Made by a program: the position numbers and the translations under genes | Shown: positions 16,487-25,237 of the stretch, one piece after another | Layout of the letters: each line of letters opens with the position of its first letter | Numbering within the stretch: the first letter of the stretch is position 1 | Notes under the pieces: model-generated | Databases searched by the model: none | What the model was told of the DNA's origin: nothing | What the model saw: the letters and a program-made list of their open reading frames with translations, nothing else | NCBI GenBank assembly: GCA_963807305.1 | Contig: CAWEBN010000013.1 | Span: forward strand, 1 to 64,000 | Origin: JAOPZW01 sp963807305 | GTDB taxonomy: Bacteria; Actinomycetota; Thermoleophilia; Solirubrobacterales; Solirubrobacteraceae | Direction: 5' to 3' | Length of the DNA: 64,000 nucleotides

Positions 16487-17004
16487 CTCGAGTACGAGCC
16501 GGTGAGGGACAGGCAACCGAGGCCCGCGTCGTGGTCGGCTACGACGGCTCGGACTCCGCGCGGCGCGCGGTGGCGCGGGGCGTTCGAGCCGCGGGGCCGC
16601 GCGGCCAGGTGATCCTCGTCGCCGTCGAGCCGAAGATGCACGACGACGGCATCGTTGCCGAGCAGCTCGTCGAACGGGGCGACAAGCCCTCGCAGCTGCT
16701 CGCCGAAGCCCAGGCGATCGCCGCACGGACGTGCGCCACCGACGCCACCGACGCCACCGACGCCACCGACGCCACCGACGCCACCGACGCCACCGACGCC
16801 ACCGACGCCACCGACGTTCGCACGGTCGCGGTCGCCAGGCAAGGCAACCCAGCGGACGAAATCCTGGAGGCCGCGCGAGCGGCCGACGCCGATCTCATCG
16901 TCGTCGGACGCACCGGCAAGAGCTTTCTCGCTCGCGCGATCCTCGGTTCAGTGGCCGTCCGCGTCGTCCAGCTCGCGCGCTGCGACGTCCTCGTCGTCGC
17001 CTGA
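16483..17004 (+). CDS. Universal stress protein with an (Ala-Thr-Asp)9 repeat
   Basis: 173 aa single Usp domain: ARVVVGYDGSDSARRAV at the start, and VVGRTGKSFLARAILGSVAVRVV with the ATP-loop glycines at the end. Between beta strand and ATP loop sits an insert of nine ATD triplets (residues 85-111), encoded by a perfect 9-bp minisatellite. The insert lies in the region that joins the two halves of the fold, where other Usp proteins vary in length. ATG overlaps the MarR-like stop, so translation is coupled. Confidence 0.88.
   Translation: MTRVRAGEGQATEARVVVGYDGSDSARRAVARGVRAAGPRGQVILVAVEPKMHDDGIVAEQLVERGDKPSQLLAEAQAIAARTCATDATDATDATDATDATDATDATDATDVRTVAVARQGNPADEILEAARAADADLIVVGRTGKSFLARAILGSVAVRVVQLARCDVLVVA
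16735..16815 (+). repeat. Nine perfect copies of the 9-mer GCCACCGAC
   Basis: An 81-bp coding minisatellite inside the universal stress gene. The unit keeps the frame, and all nine copies are identical, which suggests recent expansion and likely length variation between strains. Confidence 0.97.
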
Positions 17005-17177
17005 ATGAACGAGCACCACGGACGAACCCAACCTCCCCACTGCTCTTGGGGCAGCGCAGCCGGTTGGGTCCATCGCGCTCCAGCCCGCTCGGCGGCCTGC
17101 GCGCCGCTCAACCCCTCTCGCCCGGTGGCTAGGCGATCCAGCACTTCCCCTGCGACTGTGCGTGCCAGCCCGCGCGG
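17005..17177. other. Spacer without recognised genes
   Basis: Between the repeat-bearing stress gene and the stress gene fragment I see no protein or RNA with support. Confidence 0.4.
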
Positions 17178-17479
17178 TCAGGAAGGATGTTCGTCCTGCT
17201 CGTGCGGCGGGACGATCAGCAGCGGGCGGGTCGAGCGGTGCAGCAGGCCGTGCGAAACACTGCCCTGCGGAACGGCACCGAGACCCTCGCCGCGCGCGAG
17301 TCGCGCGCCCTCTTCGGCGACGCGCGGGGCGTCGGCGCCCGCCTCGTCGTCAAGGGCGGCGACACCGGCGGCGACCATTTGGTCCGACAGCGCGAGCCGC
17401 GTAACAACCGCGTTACCGGAGACCCAGCCGGCGGGTCGGGGGTCATCAGCGCAGGGTCGTCCCGACACGAGTCATCCAT
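17178..17479 (-). pseudogene. Universal stress protein fragment
   Basis: The minus strand keeps only the C-terminal half of a Usp domain: LSDQMVAAGVAALDDEAGADAP, then GAVPQGSVSHGLLHRSTRPLLIVPP, where the usual ATP-loop glycines are partly lost. The N-terminal half is missing or frameshifted; an ATG at 17479 lies in another frame. A regulon-like repeat, ATGGGT-ACAGCT-CGCCAT, lies upstream at 17513-17530, but no -10 is at the right spacing, in line with decay. Confidence 0.6.
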
Positions 17480-17651
17480 GCTTCGAGCCTCGCGCGCGCG
17501 TGCACCTATCGAATGGGTACAGCTCGCCATGAGCCGGTCCGAGCGCACCCACGCCAGCGGTTGTCCGGTCAGTGCCCGACCGATCCTCACCCAACTCGCC
17601 GATGATGCGCCAACAGGCGTCTGCGCCGGCCGGGGCAGCTGGAGGCCACGA

Positions 17652-17830
17652 TCGCGACAACCACCTCCGGATGGGCGCGCTGTGTCGCGTGACGCAAGCG
17701 CTCGAACTCGCCCCCACCGTTCCGTCGACCGTGTTGGGGCGCCACAACGGCGCTCGCCGACCGGGTCGAACACGACCGACCGCCCAGCGCCCCGGCGGTA
17801 TGACTCGAGTACCGGCGATCGAGGGACGGT
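17652..17830 (+). repeat. Degraded copy of the MarR-Usp gene junction
   Basis: 17652-17715 closely matches 16341-16405, including TCGCGTGACGCAAGCGCTCG, and further on ATGACTCGAGTAC (17800) matches the start of the universal stress gene at 16483. The copy lacks an open frame. It is a partial tandem duplication left to decay. Confidence 0.7.
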
Positions 17831-18006
17831 GTGGCGACCCTGTCTGCGACGGTCGCAACCTCTTTCGTTCTCCCACCTGTCGACGCCCTCGGACGTAGCT
17901 CGAGTCTCTTGCCTCGCACGCGCCGCAAGGCTTCGGCATAAGTCGCATTCGAGCCGGGCTCACATACCCACCGGCCCACGGGGCCTCGGTTGCTACGGCG
18001 CGCAAG

Positions 18007-18052
18007 ATGCACATCTCTCCCCATGGTCGTGCGGCACAGGCCGGGCCATGAT
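18007..18052 (+). promoter_or_regulatory. Regulon promoter for the 18059 Usp gene
   Basis: ATGCAC-ATCTCT-CCCCAT at 18007-18024, 22 bp, CATGAT at 18047-18052, six bases, ATG 18059. Confidence 0.7.
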
Positions 18053-18058
18053 GGATCC

Positions 18059-18934
18059 ATGACTGTTCTCGCCGCCTACGACCCTCAGACCCTTGACAGC
18101 GCTCCGGTCCACCTCGCCGCGGCCGCCGCGCGGTTGGCGGACGTACCGCTGGTCATCGCATCGATCCGCACGGACGTAGCTCCAGGCCCGAGCGCCCGGG
18201 TTGACGTGCTCGCAGAGGAGCTCGATCGTTTGTGCGCCGATCTCACGCGCGACCACCACAGCGAGGTGCGTGTGCGTATCGTGAAGGCACTCCCGCCGGC
18301 AAGGGTCACGCGCGCACTGCAGAACGTGATCGATGAGGAGCGCGCGAGCCTCGTCGTTGTGGGGTCGAGCAAGCGGGGTGCGGTCGGCCGGGTCGCTGCG
18401 GGAACCACGGCCCAACGGTTGATCAATCGCTGCGCCTGCCCTGTTGTCGTCGTCCCTCCCGGATACCAGGAGCCCGGGCGGCTGACAACCGTCGGCGTTG
18501 CGTTCGTGCCCACGCCCGAGGGCGAGAGCGCGCTGCGCGAGGCGGTCAGCCTCGCACAGATGAGCGACGCCGGTCTGCGCGTGCTGACCGCGGTGACGCC
18601 CGGCGACGCCCACGCCCCTGCCGGTCCGACCATGGACGCGTCTGGACGCAACCTCGCCCAGCTCGACGCCGCGCTTGCCGAGCTGCCTGACGGCGTTCGG
18701 GTCGAGAGCGAGGTGCTGGTGGACGACCCCGCGGACGCGCTCGTGAGCGTCTCCCCCGACCTGGATCTCCTGGTCATGGGCTCGCGCGGGTCTGGCCCGC
18801 ACCTCGCCGCGCTGCTTGGCAGCGTGTCGCGCCGCGTCGCGATGAAGGCCCGCTGCCCGGTTCTCGTCGTGCCGCGCGGCAGCACGTCGTGGCTCGCGCC
18901 GCGGGCACAGCGTGCGGTGACGAACGCCGTGTAA
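18059..18934 (+). CDS. Tandem-domain universal stress protein
   Basis: 291 aa with two Usp domains. The first begins MTVLAAYDPQTLDSAPVHLA, with a degenerate nucleotide pocket start, and ends VVGSSKRGAVGRVAAGTTAQ; the second ends VMGSRGSGPHLAALLGSVSRRVA with a good ATP loop. ATG 18059 is set by leaderless promoter spacing. The first half may be structural while the second binds ATP. Monocistronic as far as visible. Confidence 0.9.
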   Translation: MTVLAAYDPQTLDSAPVHLAAAAARLADVPLVIASIRTDVAPGPSARVDVLAEELDRLCADLTRDHHSEVRVRIVKALPPARVTRALQNVIDEERASLVVVGSSKRGAVGRVAAGTTAQRLINRCACPVVVVPPGYQEPGRLTTVGVAFVPTPEGESALREAVSLAQMSDAGLRVLTAVTPGDAHAPAGPTMDASGRNLAQLDAALAELPDGVRVESEVLVDDPADALVSVSPDLDLLVMGSRGSGPHLAALLGSVSRRVAMKARCPVLVVPRGSTSWLAPRAQRAVTNAV

Positions 18935-19105
18935 GACAATCCGGCTCACACGTCAGAGAGGACCGGGCGCATCCGTTGCCAGGCACTGATCGCCTGCGTG
19001 ACGGCGCTCGGCCTGCTCGAGCGCCCGAGAATGGCAACAATCCCGAGGCTCGCCGGTGGCTACGGGGTACCAGACCCCGAGACGACCGACTAGAGGTGAT
19101 GCACG

Positions 19106-19729
19106 ATGGAGATCACGATCATCGGCACCGGCAACATGGCTCGCGGCATCGCGACACGGCTGCTCGCCGGCAGCCACGCGGTTACGCTCGTCGGCACGTC
19201 CAGCGAGAAGGCGCGCACGCTCGCCGGCGAGCTGTCGGGTGACGTGCGCGCCGCCGAGATCGGCGACCATCTACAGGGCGACGTCGTCGTGCTTGCGATC
19301 CCGTACACGGCCGTCGACGACGTGCTCGGCGCCTACGCCGGTCAGCTCGATGGCAAGGTGGTCGTCGACATCACGAACCCGGTGGACTTCTCCGCGTTCA
19401 CGCTGTTGCACCCGGGCGCCGGCTCAGCCGCTCAAGAGATCGCAGGTAAGGCGCCGGGCGCGCGGGTGGTCAAGGCGTTCAACACGACGTTCGCCGGCAC
19501 GCTTCTCGAAGGGCGAGTCGCAGACCAGCCCGTCGACGTGCTCATCGCCTCCGACGACGAGGACGCCAAGGAGACCGTCGGCACGCTCGTCGACGACGGC
19601 GGCCTGCGAGCGGTCGACGCCGGCCCGCTGACGCGCGCCGCGGAACTCGAGTCGCTCGGCTATCTGCATATGGCGCTGCAGGATCCGTTGGGCACAGGGT
19701 TCGCCAGCGCCGTGAAGTTCATCGGGTGA
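19106..19729 (+). CDS. NADPH-dependent F420 reductase-like oxidoreductase
   Basis: 207 aa. N-terminal Rossmann motif ITIIGTGNMARGIATRLL (GxGxxG), then VVLAIPYTAVDDVL, VVDITNPVDF and VKAFNTTFAGTL, the pattern of F420:NADP reductases and related NADP-binding proteins. In actinobacteria these exchange hydride between F420H2 and NADP; some family members act on other substrates. A ribosome site (GAGGTGA) precedes ATG 19106. It stands alone behind the stress genes. Confidence 0.8.
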   Translation: MEITIIGTGNMARGIATRLLAGSHAVTLVGTSSEKARTLAGELSGDVRAAEIGDHLQGDVVVLAIPYTAVDDVLGAYAGQLDGKVVVDITNPVDFSAFTLLHPGAGSAAQEIAGKAPGARVVKAFNTTFAGTLLEGRVADQPVDVLIASDDEDAKETVGTLVDDGGLRAVDAGPLTRAAELESLGYLHMALQDPLGTGFASAVKFIG

Positions 19730-20054
19730 CGGACAGCATCGCGACAGACACCCTCGCGCAGGTCGCCACGTTGCGATCCGTTCCCGTGGCCCCGTCTGGT
19801 CCACCCCCCTCCGAGGCGCAGCGGCGCCCCGTACGTGCGACTGACACGGGCCGCACCGTCGCGAACAAGGGCGCCTCTCCCGAGTAGTTATCTCGCTCGG
19901 CCGGGAGGCGCGACTGCTCACCGCGCGCAACGCTCCCCACGTATCCTGCGACTCCCCAACAGTCCAGCCACAACTCGGTCCTGCGATCCCAAGCGCCGCA
20001 GCCGATGGGCTGCAAGCTCAACCGATGGCGCGCAAGGGCGCCTGACTGAACGAG
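19730..20054. other. Spacer without recognised genes
   Basis: No gene seen. A GC-rich imperfect hairpin around 19869-19910 could end transcription of the F420 reductase-like gene. Confidence 0.35.
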
Positions 20055-20471
20055 TCAGTCCGAGGCGACCGAGAAGGCTGTCATCGGCAATCTGAATCGC
20101 TGTTGGATCTGGTCGAGCAGCCCTCGCTCCTGCCATCCGGACGCTTCCCCCGCACGCAACGCGATCAACAGGTGGTCGGGCGCGAACTGCCTGATCGCGT
20201 CTTCGAACGCAAGCAGCGGATCGTCGGCGCCAACCGCACCTACGGCCTCACTTCCGAGGTCAGCGAGTTGCCCGAGGACGGTCTGAAGACGCTCATCTGC
20301 CTGCTCTTGGGCGCGATCGGTCGCCGACGCCAGCCATTCAAACCGCGTCGGCAGCGTCGGTGTGATCACCAAGATCTCATCTGCGGCATCGATCAGACCG
20401 CGGATCCCGAACGGAAGCTGATTCGAACTGGAGACTGACTGGCCAGCGGCGATGAGGAGGCGATGGGCCAT
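20055..20471 (-). CDS. Universal-stress-like single-domain protein
   Basis: 138 aa. Reads MAHRLLIAAGQSVSSSNQL, then DEILVITPTLPTRFEWLASATD and FAPDHLLIALRAGEASGWQERGLLDQIQ. The order of strands and helices recalls a Usp fold without the glycine ATP loop, so it would not bind ATP. ATG 20471 lacks a clear ribosome site. The name is a structural impression only. Confidence 0.5.
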   Translation of the reverse strand: MAHRLLIAAGQSVSSSNQLPFGIRGLIDAADEILVITPTLPTRFEWLASATDRAQEQADERLQTVLGQLADLGSEAVGAVGADDPLLAFEDAIRQFAPDHLLIALRAGEASGWQERGLLDQIQQRFRLPMTAFSVASD

Positions 20472-20563
20472 CGCGACAGCAAATCACGTTATCCGTCAGG
20501 TCAGCACCGATCGGCAGCGCGTTCGACGCAATGGCGAAGGTGCGCTCGCGTTAAGCCAATGTC

Positions 20564-20740
20564 TTAGGGCCCCGCCCACCACGACGGGGGGTCGCTGGCC
20601 GGGAAGGATTCCTTGTTCGACTCGTCGACGAGATCGCGAACCGGCAGTGGCTCTGCGGGTTTGCTCATCGGACGGCCAACCGCCTCATCCTCATTGATCG
20701 TGACGGTGGGGCGCGGACGGGGTGCGCGGTCGGGCTTCAT
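20564..20740 (-). CDS. 58-aa conserved small protein with SFPASDPPSW motif
   Basis: Short protein MKPDRAPRPRPTVTINEDEA ... ending VDESNKESFPASDPPSWWAGP in the same frame. The motif (E)SFPASDPP(S/A)W recurs in many small bacterial proteins of unknown function, which is why I trust this short frame. No membrane helix; probably mostly disordered. No nearby promoter of the shared type was found. Confidence 0.6.
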   Translation of the reverse strand: MKPDRAPRPRPTVTINEDEAVGRPMSKPAEPLPVRDLVDESNKESFPASDPPSWWAGP

Positions 20741-21100
20741 GAGTCATACGATGGCAGGCTGCGGCGCATGGCGACCGGGTTCGTGCGCGACGCGCCGCCT
20801 GGCGGCCTTGACTCGCGCTCACCTCGCCGCTGTCGACCCACGCAATCGCGCAGGCGGCGCGCCACCGGCCGGGGCGCGAGCCGCAGTAGCCGGCTGAGAG
20901 CGGTCGGTATGCGCCCCATACCGGCGCCGCGGGGTGCGACCGCCAAGAAGCGCCCAGGCGCTGGTCTCTCCTGGACGCCCTGCCCGAACTCGATGCCATC
21001 GTCTCGCTGTCCTGCGGGCCCCGAGCACGGTCGGCGAGCGCCGCCAGCCCTGCTCACTGGTTTCCCGCAACCGCGCGCCGCTCGTCACCTGTCCGGCCTT
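20741..21100. other. Spacer without recognised genes
   Basis: Several open frames exist on both strands, but none shows family character. The nar cluster ends at its right border. Confidence 0.4.
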
Positions 21101-22322
21101 TCAGGGGTTCGTGGGGACGATGCGTTGCGAGGGGGCGGTGGGCGCAGGGCCGCGCAGCGCGCCGAGCACGACCAGGCAGGCGACCGCGACGAGCGCCATG
21201 AGGACGAAGCCGAGCGCGTAGCCGCCGGTGGCGGACTTGACGATGCCCATGACGAGCGGGGGGAAGAAGCCGCCGAGTCCGCCGGCGGCGCCGACGACGC
21301 CGGTGACGGCGCCGACGCGGTCGGGGAACCATTCGGGGACGAGCTTGAAGACGGCGCCGGTGCCGAGCCCGAGCGCGACGGCCATGGTCAGGCAGGCGAT
21401 CGTGAGCGGGACCATCGACGTGTAGGTGGCGGCGAGCACGAGGGCGAGCACGGCGACGGCGATGAACGAGACGAGCAGGACGCGGGCGGCGCCGACGCGG
21501 TCGGAGAGCCAGCCGCCCAGCGGGCCGGCCGATGACGGCGAGCAGCGCGAAGCCGGCGGCGCGGGCGCCGGCGTCGGCCTTGGTGAGGTCGTGCACGCCG
21601 GTGAGCAGCTTGGGCAGGTAGAGGAACATGGCGACGAAGCCGCCGAAGGCCATGAAGTAGAAGAGCGTGAGCGCCCACGCGCGGCCGCTGGTCCGGAACA
21701 CCGAGAGGGCGGCGAACATGCCGGGCGCCGGACCGGTCCGTGGCGGCCGCGGCGCGTCGCGCGCGAGCACGAGGAAGACGCCGCACATCGCGACCATCAG
21801 GCCGGTGGCGACCCAGAACGGGGCGGCGAGCCCCCAGTGGTCGACGATCCGCGGGGCGGTGAGGCCGGCGAGCACGGTGCCGCCCATCCCCATGCCGTAG
21901 ATGCCGAGCGCGAAGCCTTGGCGCTCGGGTGGGTACCAGCCGTTGACGAACGGCACGCCGACGGCGAACGACGCGCCGGCGAAGCCGAGCAGGAAGCCGA
22001 ACGCGAGGATCGCGCCGAGCGAGTCGTGGAAGAGCGCGAGCGCGATCAGCGGCAGCGGCGTGAAGGCCATCAGCGCGGTGAACACGCGCCGGCCGCCGAG
22101 GCGGTCGGTGAGCCACCCGAGCGGGATCCGCATCAGCGAGCCGAGCAGGACGGGGACGGCGACCATCGCCGAGGTCTGGAAGTCCGAGAGGTCGAGCGCG
22201 TCCTGGAGGTCGGGGCTGAGCGGGCCGAGCAGGCTCCAGGCGTAGAAGCAGGCCGTGAACGCGAGCGTGGCGAGCGCGAGCTCGGTTCCGGCGCCGCTCT
22301 TGCTCGTGCGCGGTGCGCTCAT
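21101..22322 (-). pseudogene. narK: Nitrate/nitrite MFS transporter NarK, one frameshift
   Basis: Twelve-helix major facilitator. The first frame runs from ATG 22322 (LATLAFTACFYAWSLLGPL, GVPFVNGWYPPERQGFALGI, the nitrate porter signature region) to about 21525; the rest (PLTIACLTMAVALGLGTGAV, VTGVVGAAGGLGGFFPPLVM) is one frame off. The break is in ggccggccc, and one base change in length restores RPLGGWLSDRVGA. The start overlaps the narI stop (ATGA). It imports nitrate or exchanges nitrate for nitrite to serve the adjacent reductase. Confidence 0.88.
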
Positions 22323-23028
22323 CGCGAGCGGTTGGACGTCGTCGCGTAGCGGCGCCGGTAGAGGATGTAGGGGCGGCCGAGGTACTGCAGCGGGATGCTC
22401 CAGGCGTGCACGAGCCGGCTGAACGGGAACAGCGCCCAGAACGCCCAGGCGATGATCGCGTGCACCTGGTAGACGGTGTTGGCGCCCTGGACGGCCTCGA
22501 CGTCGGGCTGCAGGATGAACAGCGAGCGCCACCACTGCCGAGATCGAGTCGCGGTAGTCGTAGGGCGAGGCGGTGATCAGGTTGTGCGCGAACGTCATCC
22601 AGCAGCCCGAGCCCGATCAGGACGACGAGCAGGAAGTAGACGAGCAGGTCGGTCCGCGAGGTCGTGCGCCGGACGCGCACGTTGGTGATGCGCCGGTAGA
22701 CGAGCCCGACGAACCCGACGACGCAGACCGCGCCGGCGACGGCGCCGGCGATCGCCGAGAACCAGCGGTAGGTGTGCTCGGACATGCCGACGGCCTCGGT
22801 GAACGACTTCGGGATCATCAGCCCGATCACGTGCCCGCCGACGGCGGCGAGCGCGCCGTAGTGGAACGCCGGGCCGGCCCAGCCGAGGATCTTCTGCTCG
22901 AAGAGCTGGGTCGAGCCGCTCGTCCAGCCGAACTGGTCGGCGCGGTAGCGCCACCAGGTGCCGACGACGAAGGTCGCCATCGCGGCGTAGGGGAGGATGA
23001 TCCACAGCAGGATCTCGCCGGCGCTCAT
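22319..23028 (-). pseudogene. narI: Respiratory nitrate reductase gamma subunit NarI, two frameshifts
   Basis: Di-haem b membrane subunit that takes electrons from menaquinol. Starts MSAGEILLWIILPYAAMATF; helices follow, with haem histidines in GPAFHYGALAAVGGHVIGL, then after a frameshift near 22600 MTFAHNLITASPYDYRDSI, and after another near 22545 VHAIIAWAFWALFPFSRLVH. All expected histidines survive. Overlaps narJ and narK by ATGA each. If the indels are sequencing errors the protein is complete. Confidence 0.88.
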
Positions 23029-23669
23029 GCGCGCGCTCCGCTCGGCATCGCCTCCGGCGGCCCGTAGGGCTCCAGGCCGACCGCCTCCTCGGGCGGGCCC
23101 TCGCGCGCGAGCCGCGCGACCTCGCCGCGCTCGGTGACGCTGAGCGCCGGCAGGCACGGCCGCGATCGCGTCGAGCACGTGCGCGTACGGGCTGTCGAGG
23201 TCGTGCAGCGAGAGCCGCAGCAGCTCGATCGCCGGGCGGTGCTCGGCCAGCAGCGCCTCGCCGTGCCCGGCGGGCGCGAGCGCGGCGAACGCGAGCATCA
23301 CCGTCAGGTGGTCGGGCAGCTCGGCCGAGTCCATCGGCAGCCCGGCGGCGCGGTAGAGCTTCTTCAGGCGCAGCAGCGCCATCCCGCGCTCGCGCGTGTC
23401 GCCGTGCGCGTAGTAGGTGAGGTACAGGCTCGCGCGGCGGCGCAGGTCGAACGTCTCGACGTAGCGCGCCGCCAGCGCCGTCTGATCGCCCGTCCAGCCG
23501 GCGAGGAAGCGCTCGAGCGCCTCGCGCACCGGCCCGTCGGGCAGCGCCGCCACCTCGCCGGCGAGCTCGTCGCGCGCAGCGGCCACGTCGGCGTCGGGGT
23601 AGCGCAGCAGGAAGGACAGCAGCGCCCACGGCGCGGGCGGCGGCGGGCTCGGTGCGGCGGCGTCTCATG
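23025..23669 (-). pseudogene. narJ: Nitrate reductase assembly chaperone NarJ, two frameshifts
   Basis: TorD/NarJ-type chaperone that inserts the molybdenum cofactor into NarG. Core in one frame: DELAGEVAALPDGPVREALE, RYVETFDLRRRASLYLTYYA, HGDTRERGMALLRLKKLY (the NarJ signature), AELPDHLTVMLAFAAL. Frameshifts occur near 23640, in a CCG-rich run after the start, and near 23150, before LPALSVTERGEVARLAREGP. ATG overlaps the narH stop and the stop overlaps narI. Confidence 0.85.
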
Positions 23670-25237
23670 CGCCGTGGCGCTCGTTGCGCTTGAGGATGTC
23701 GAGCAGGTGGAAGCTCTCGCCGTCGTAGGGCACGACCGGCGAGGACGTGTCGGGCCGCGGGTCGACCGCGCCGCAGTTGCCCGGCCCGCCGTCGAAGTCC
23801 AGGCCGCAGCCGCCCTGCTCCTGCATCAGCCGCTCGCCGAGCTCGGCGTGCGCCTGCGGGATCACGTAGCGGTCCTCGTAGTCGGCGATCGCCAGCAGCC
23901 GGTACATGCGCTCGAGCTCGGGGCCGGTCAGCCCGACCCGGCCGGGGAGCTGCTCGTCGATCTCGCCGAGGACCTCGCGCTTGCGCATGTAGGAGCGCAT
24001 CGCCGCGAGCCGGTGCAGGACGCCGCGGACGACGTCGACGTCGCCGGCGGTCAGCAGGTTGGCGATGTACTCGAGCGGGATCCGCAGGTTGTCGATCGCG
24101 CCGAAGACGTCGTCGGGGTCGGCCTCGTAGCCGTCGGTCTCCAGCGTCGAGACCACCGGGGAGAGCGGCGGCACGTACCAGACCATCGGCAGCGTGCGGA
24201 ACTCCGGGTGCAGCGGCAGCGCGACGCCCCAGCGCATCGCGAGGTCGTAGATCGGCGAGCGCCGCGCCGCGTCGATCCAGTCGCGCGGGATCCCGTCGCG
24301 CGTGCGCCGCCGCGCGCACCTCGGGGTCCTCGGGGTCCAGGAACACGTCGCGTTGCGCGGCGAGCAGGTCGCGCTCGTCGGGCACCGAGGCGGCGGCCTG
24401 GACGCGGTCGGCGTCGTAGAGCACGAGGCCGAGGTAGCGGATGCGCCCGACGCAGGTCTCCGAGCAGATCGTCGGCTGGCCGATCTCGATCCGCGGGTAG
24501 CAGAGCGTGCACTTCTCGGCCTTGCCGGTGCGGTGGTTGAAGTAGACCTTCTTGTACGGGCAGCCCGAGACGCAGTAGCGCCAGCCGCGGCAGCGGTCCT
24601 GGTCGACGAGGACGATGCCGTCCTCCTCGCGCTTGTACATCGCGCCCGACGGGACACGAGGCGACGCACGAGGGGTTCAGGCAGTGCTCGCAGATCCGCG
24701 GCAGGAAGAACATGAACGCCTGCTCGTAGGTCAGGCGCACCTGCTCCTGCGATGCCCTGCAGGTGCGGGTCCTTCGGCGCCGACTCCTGGCCGCCGGCGA
24801 GCCCCTCGTCCCAGTTGGGCCCCCACGTGACGTCCATCGGCTTGCCGGTGAGCTGGGAGTGCGGGCGCGCGACCGGGTCGCGGTCGCCGAGCGGCGCGTC
24901 GACGAGCGTCTCGTAGTCGTAGGTGAACGGCTCGTAGTAGTCGTCGATCGCCGGGCAGGTCGGGGTTGGAGAAGATCGTCAGCAGCTTCTTGACCTGGCC
25001 GCCGGCCTTCAGCCGCAGCCGGCCCTTGCGGTCGAGCTCCCAGCCGCCGTTCCAGCGCGCCTGGTCGGCCCACTGGCGCGGGTAGCCCTGCCCGGGGCTG
25101 GTCTCGACGTTGTTGAACCAGACGTACTCGGTGCCGGGCCGGTTGGTCCAGACCTGCTTGCAGGTGACCGAGCAGGTGTGGCAGCCGATGCACTTGTCGA
25201 GGTTCATCACCATCGCGACCTGCGCCTTGACGCGCAT
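23665..25237 (-). pseudogene. narH: Respiratory nitrate reductase beta subunit NarH, about four frameshifts
   Basis: Iron-sulfur subunit. Cluster motifs are all present but in three frames: CIGCHTCSVTCKQ near the start, CEHCLNPSCVASCPV, CRGWRYCVSGCPYKK with the Trp that marks the 3Fe-4S site of NarH, and CTLCYPRIEIGQPTICSETC. Breaks lie near 24960, 24755, 24645 and 24305. The C-terminal 200 residues read without interruption to ERHGA. The one-base overlap with the narG stop (TGATG) shows a tight operon. Confidence 0.9.

Noticed and set aside
16735..16815. CRISPR-like array
   Set aside because: It is a 9-bp direct tandem repeat without spacers, inside a gene; no cas genes are in the window.
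17513..17530. A working regulon promoter for the minus-strand Usp fragment
   Set aside because: The repeat is good, but no nAnnnT hexamer sits at 22 bp and the gene is truncated, so it is listed only as a relic.
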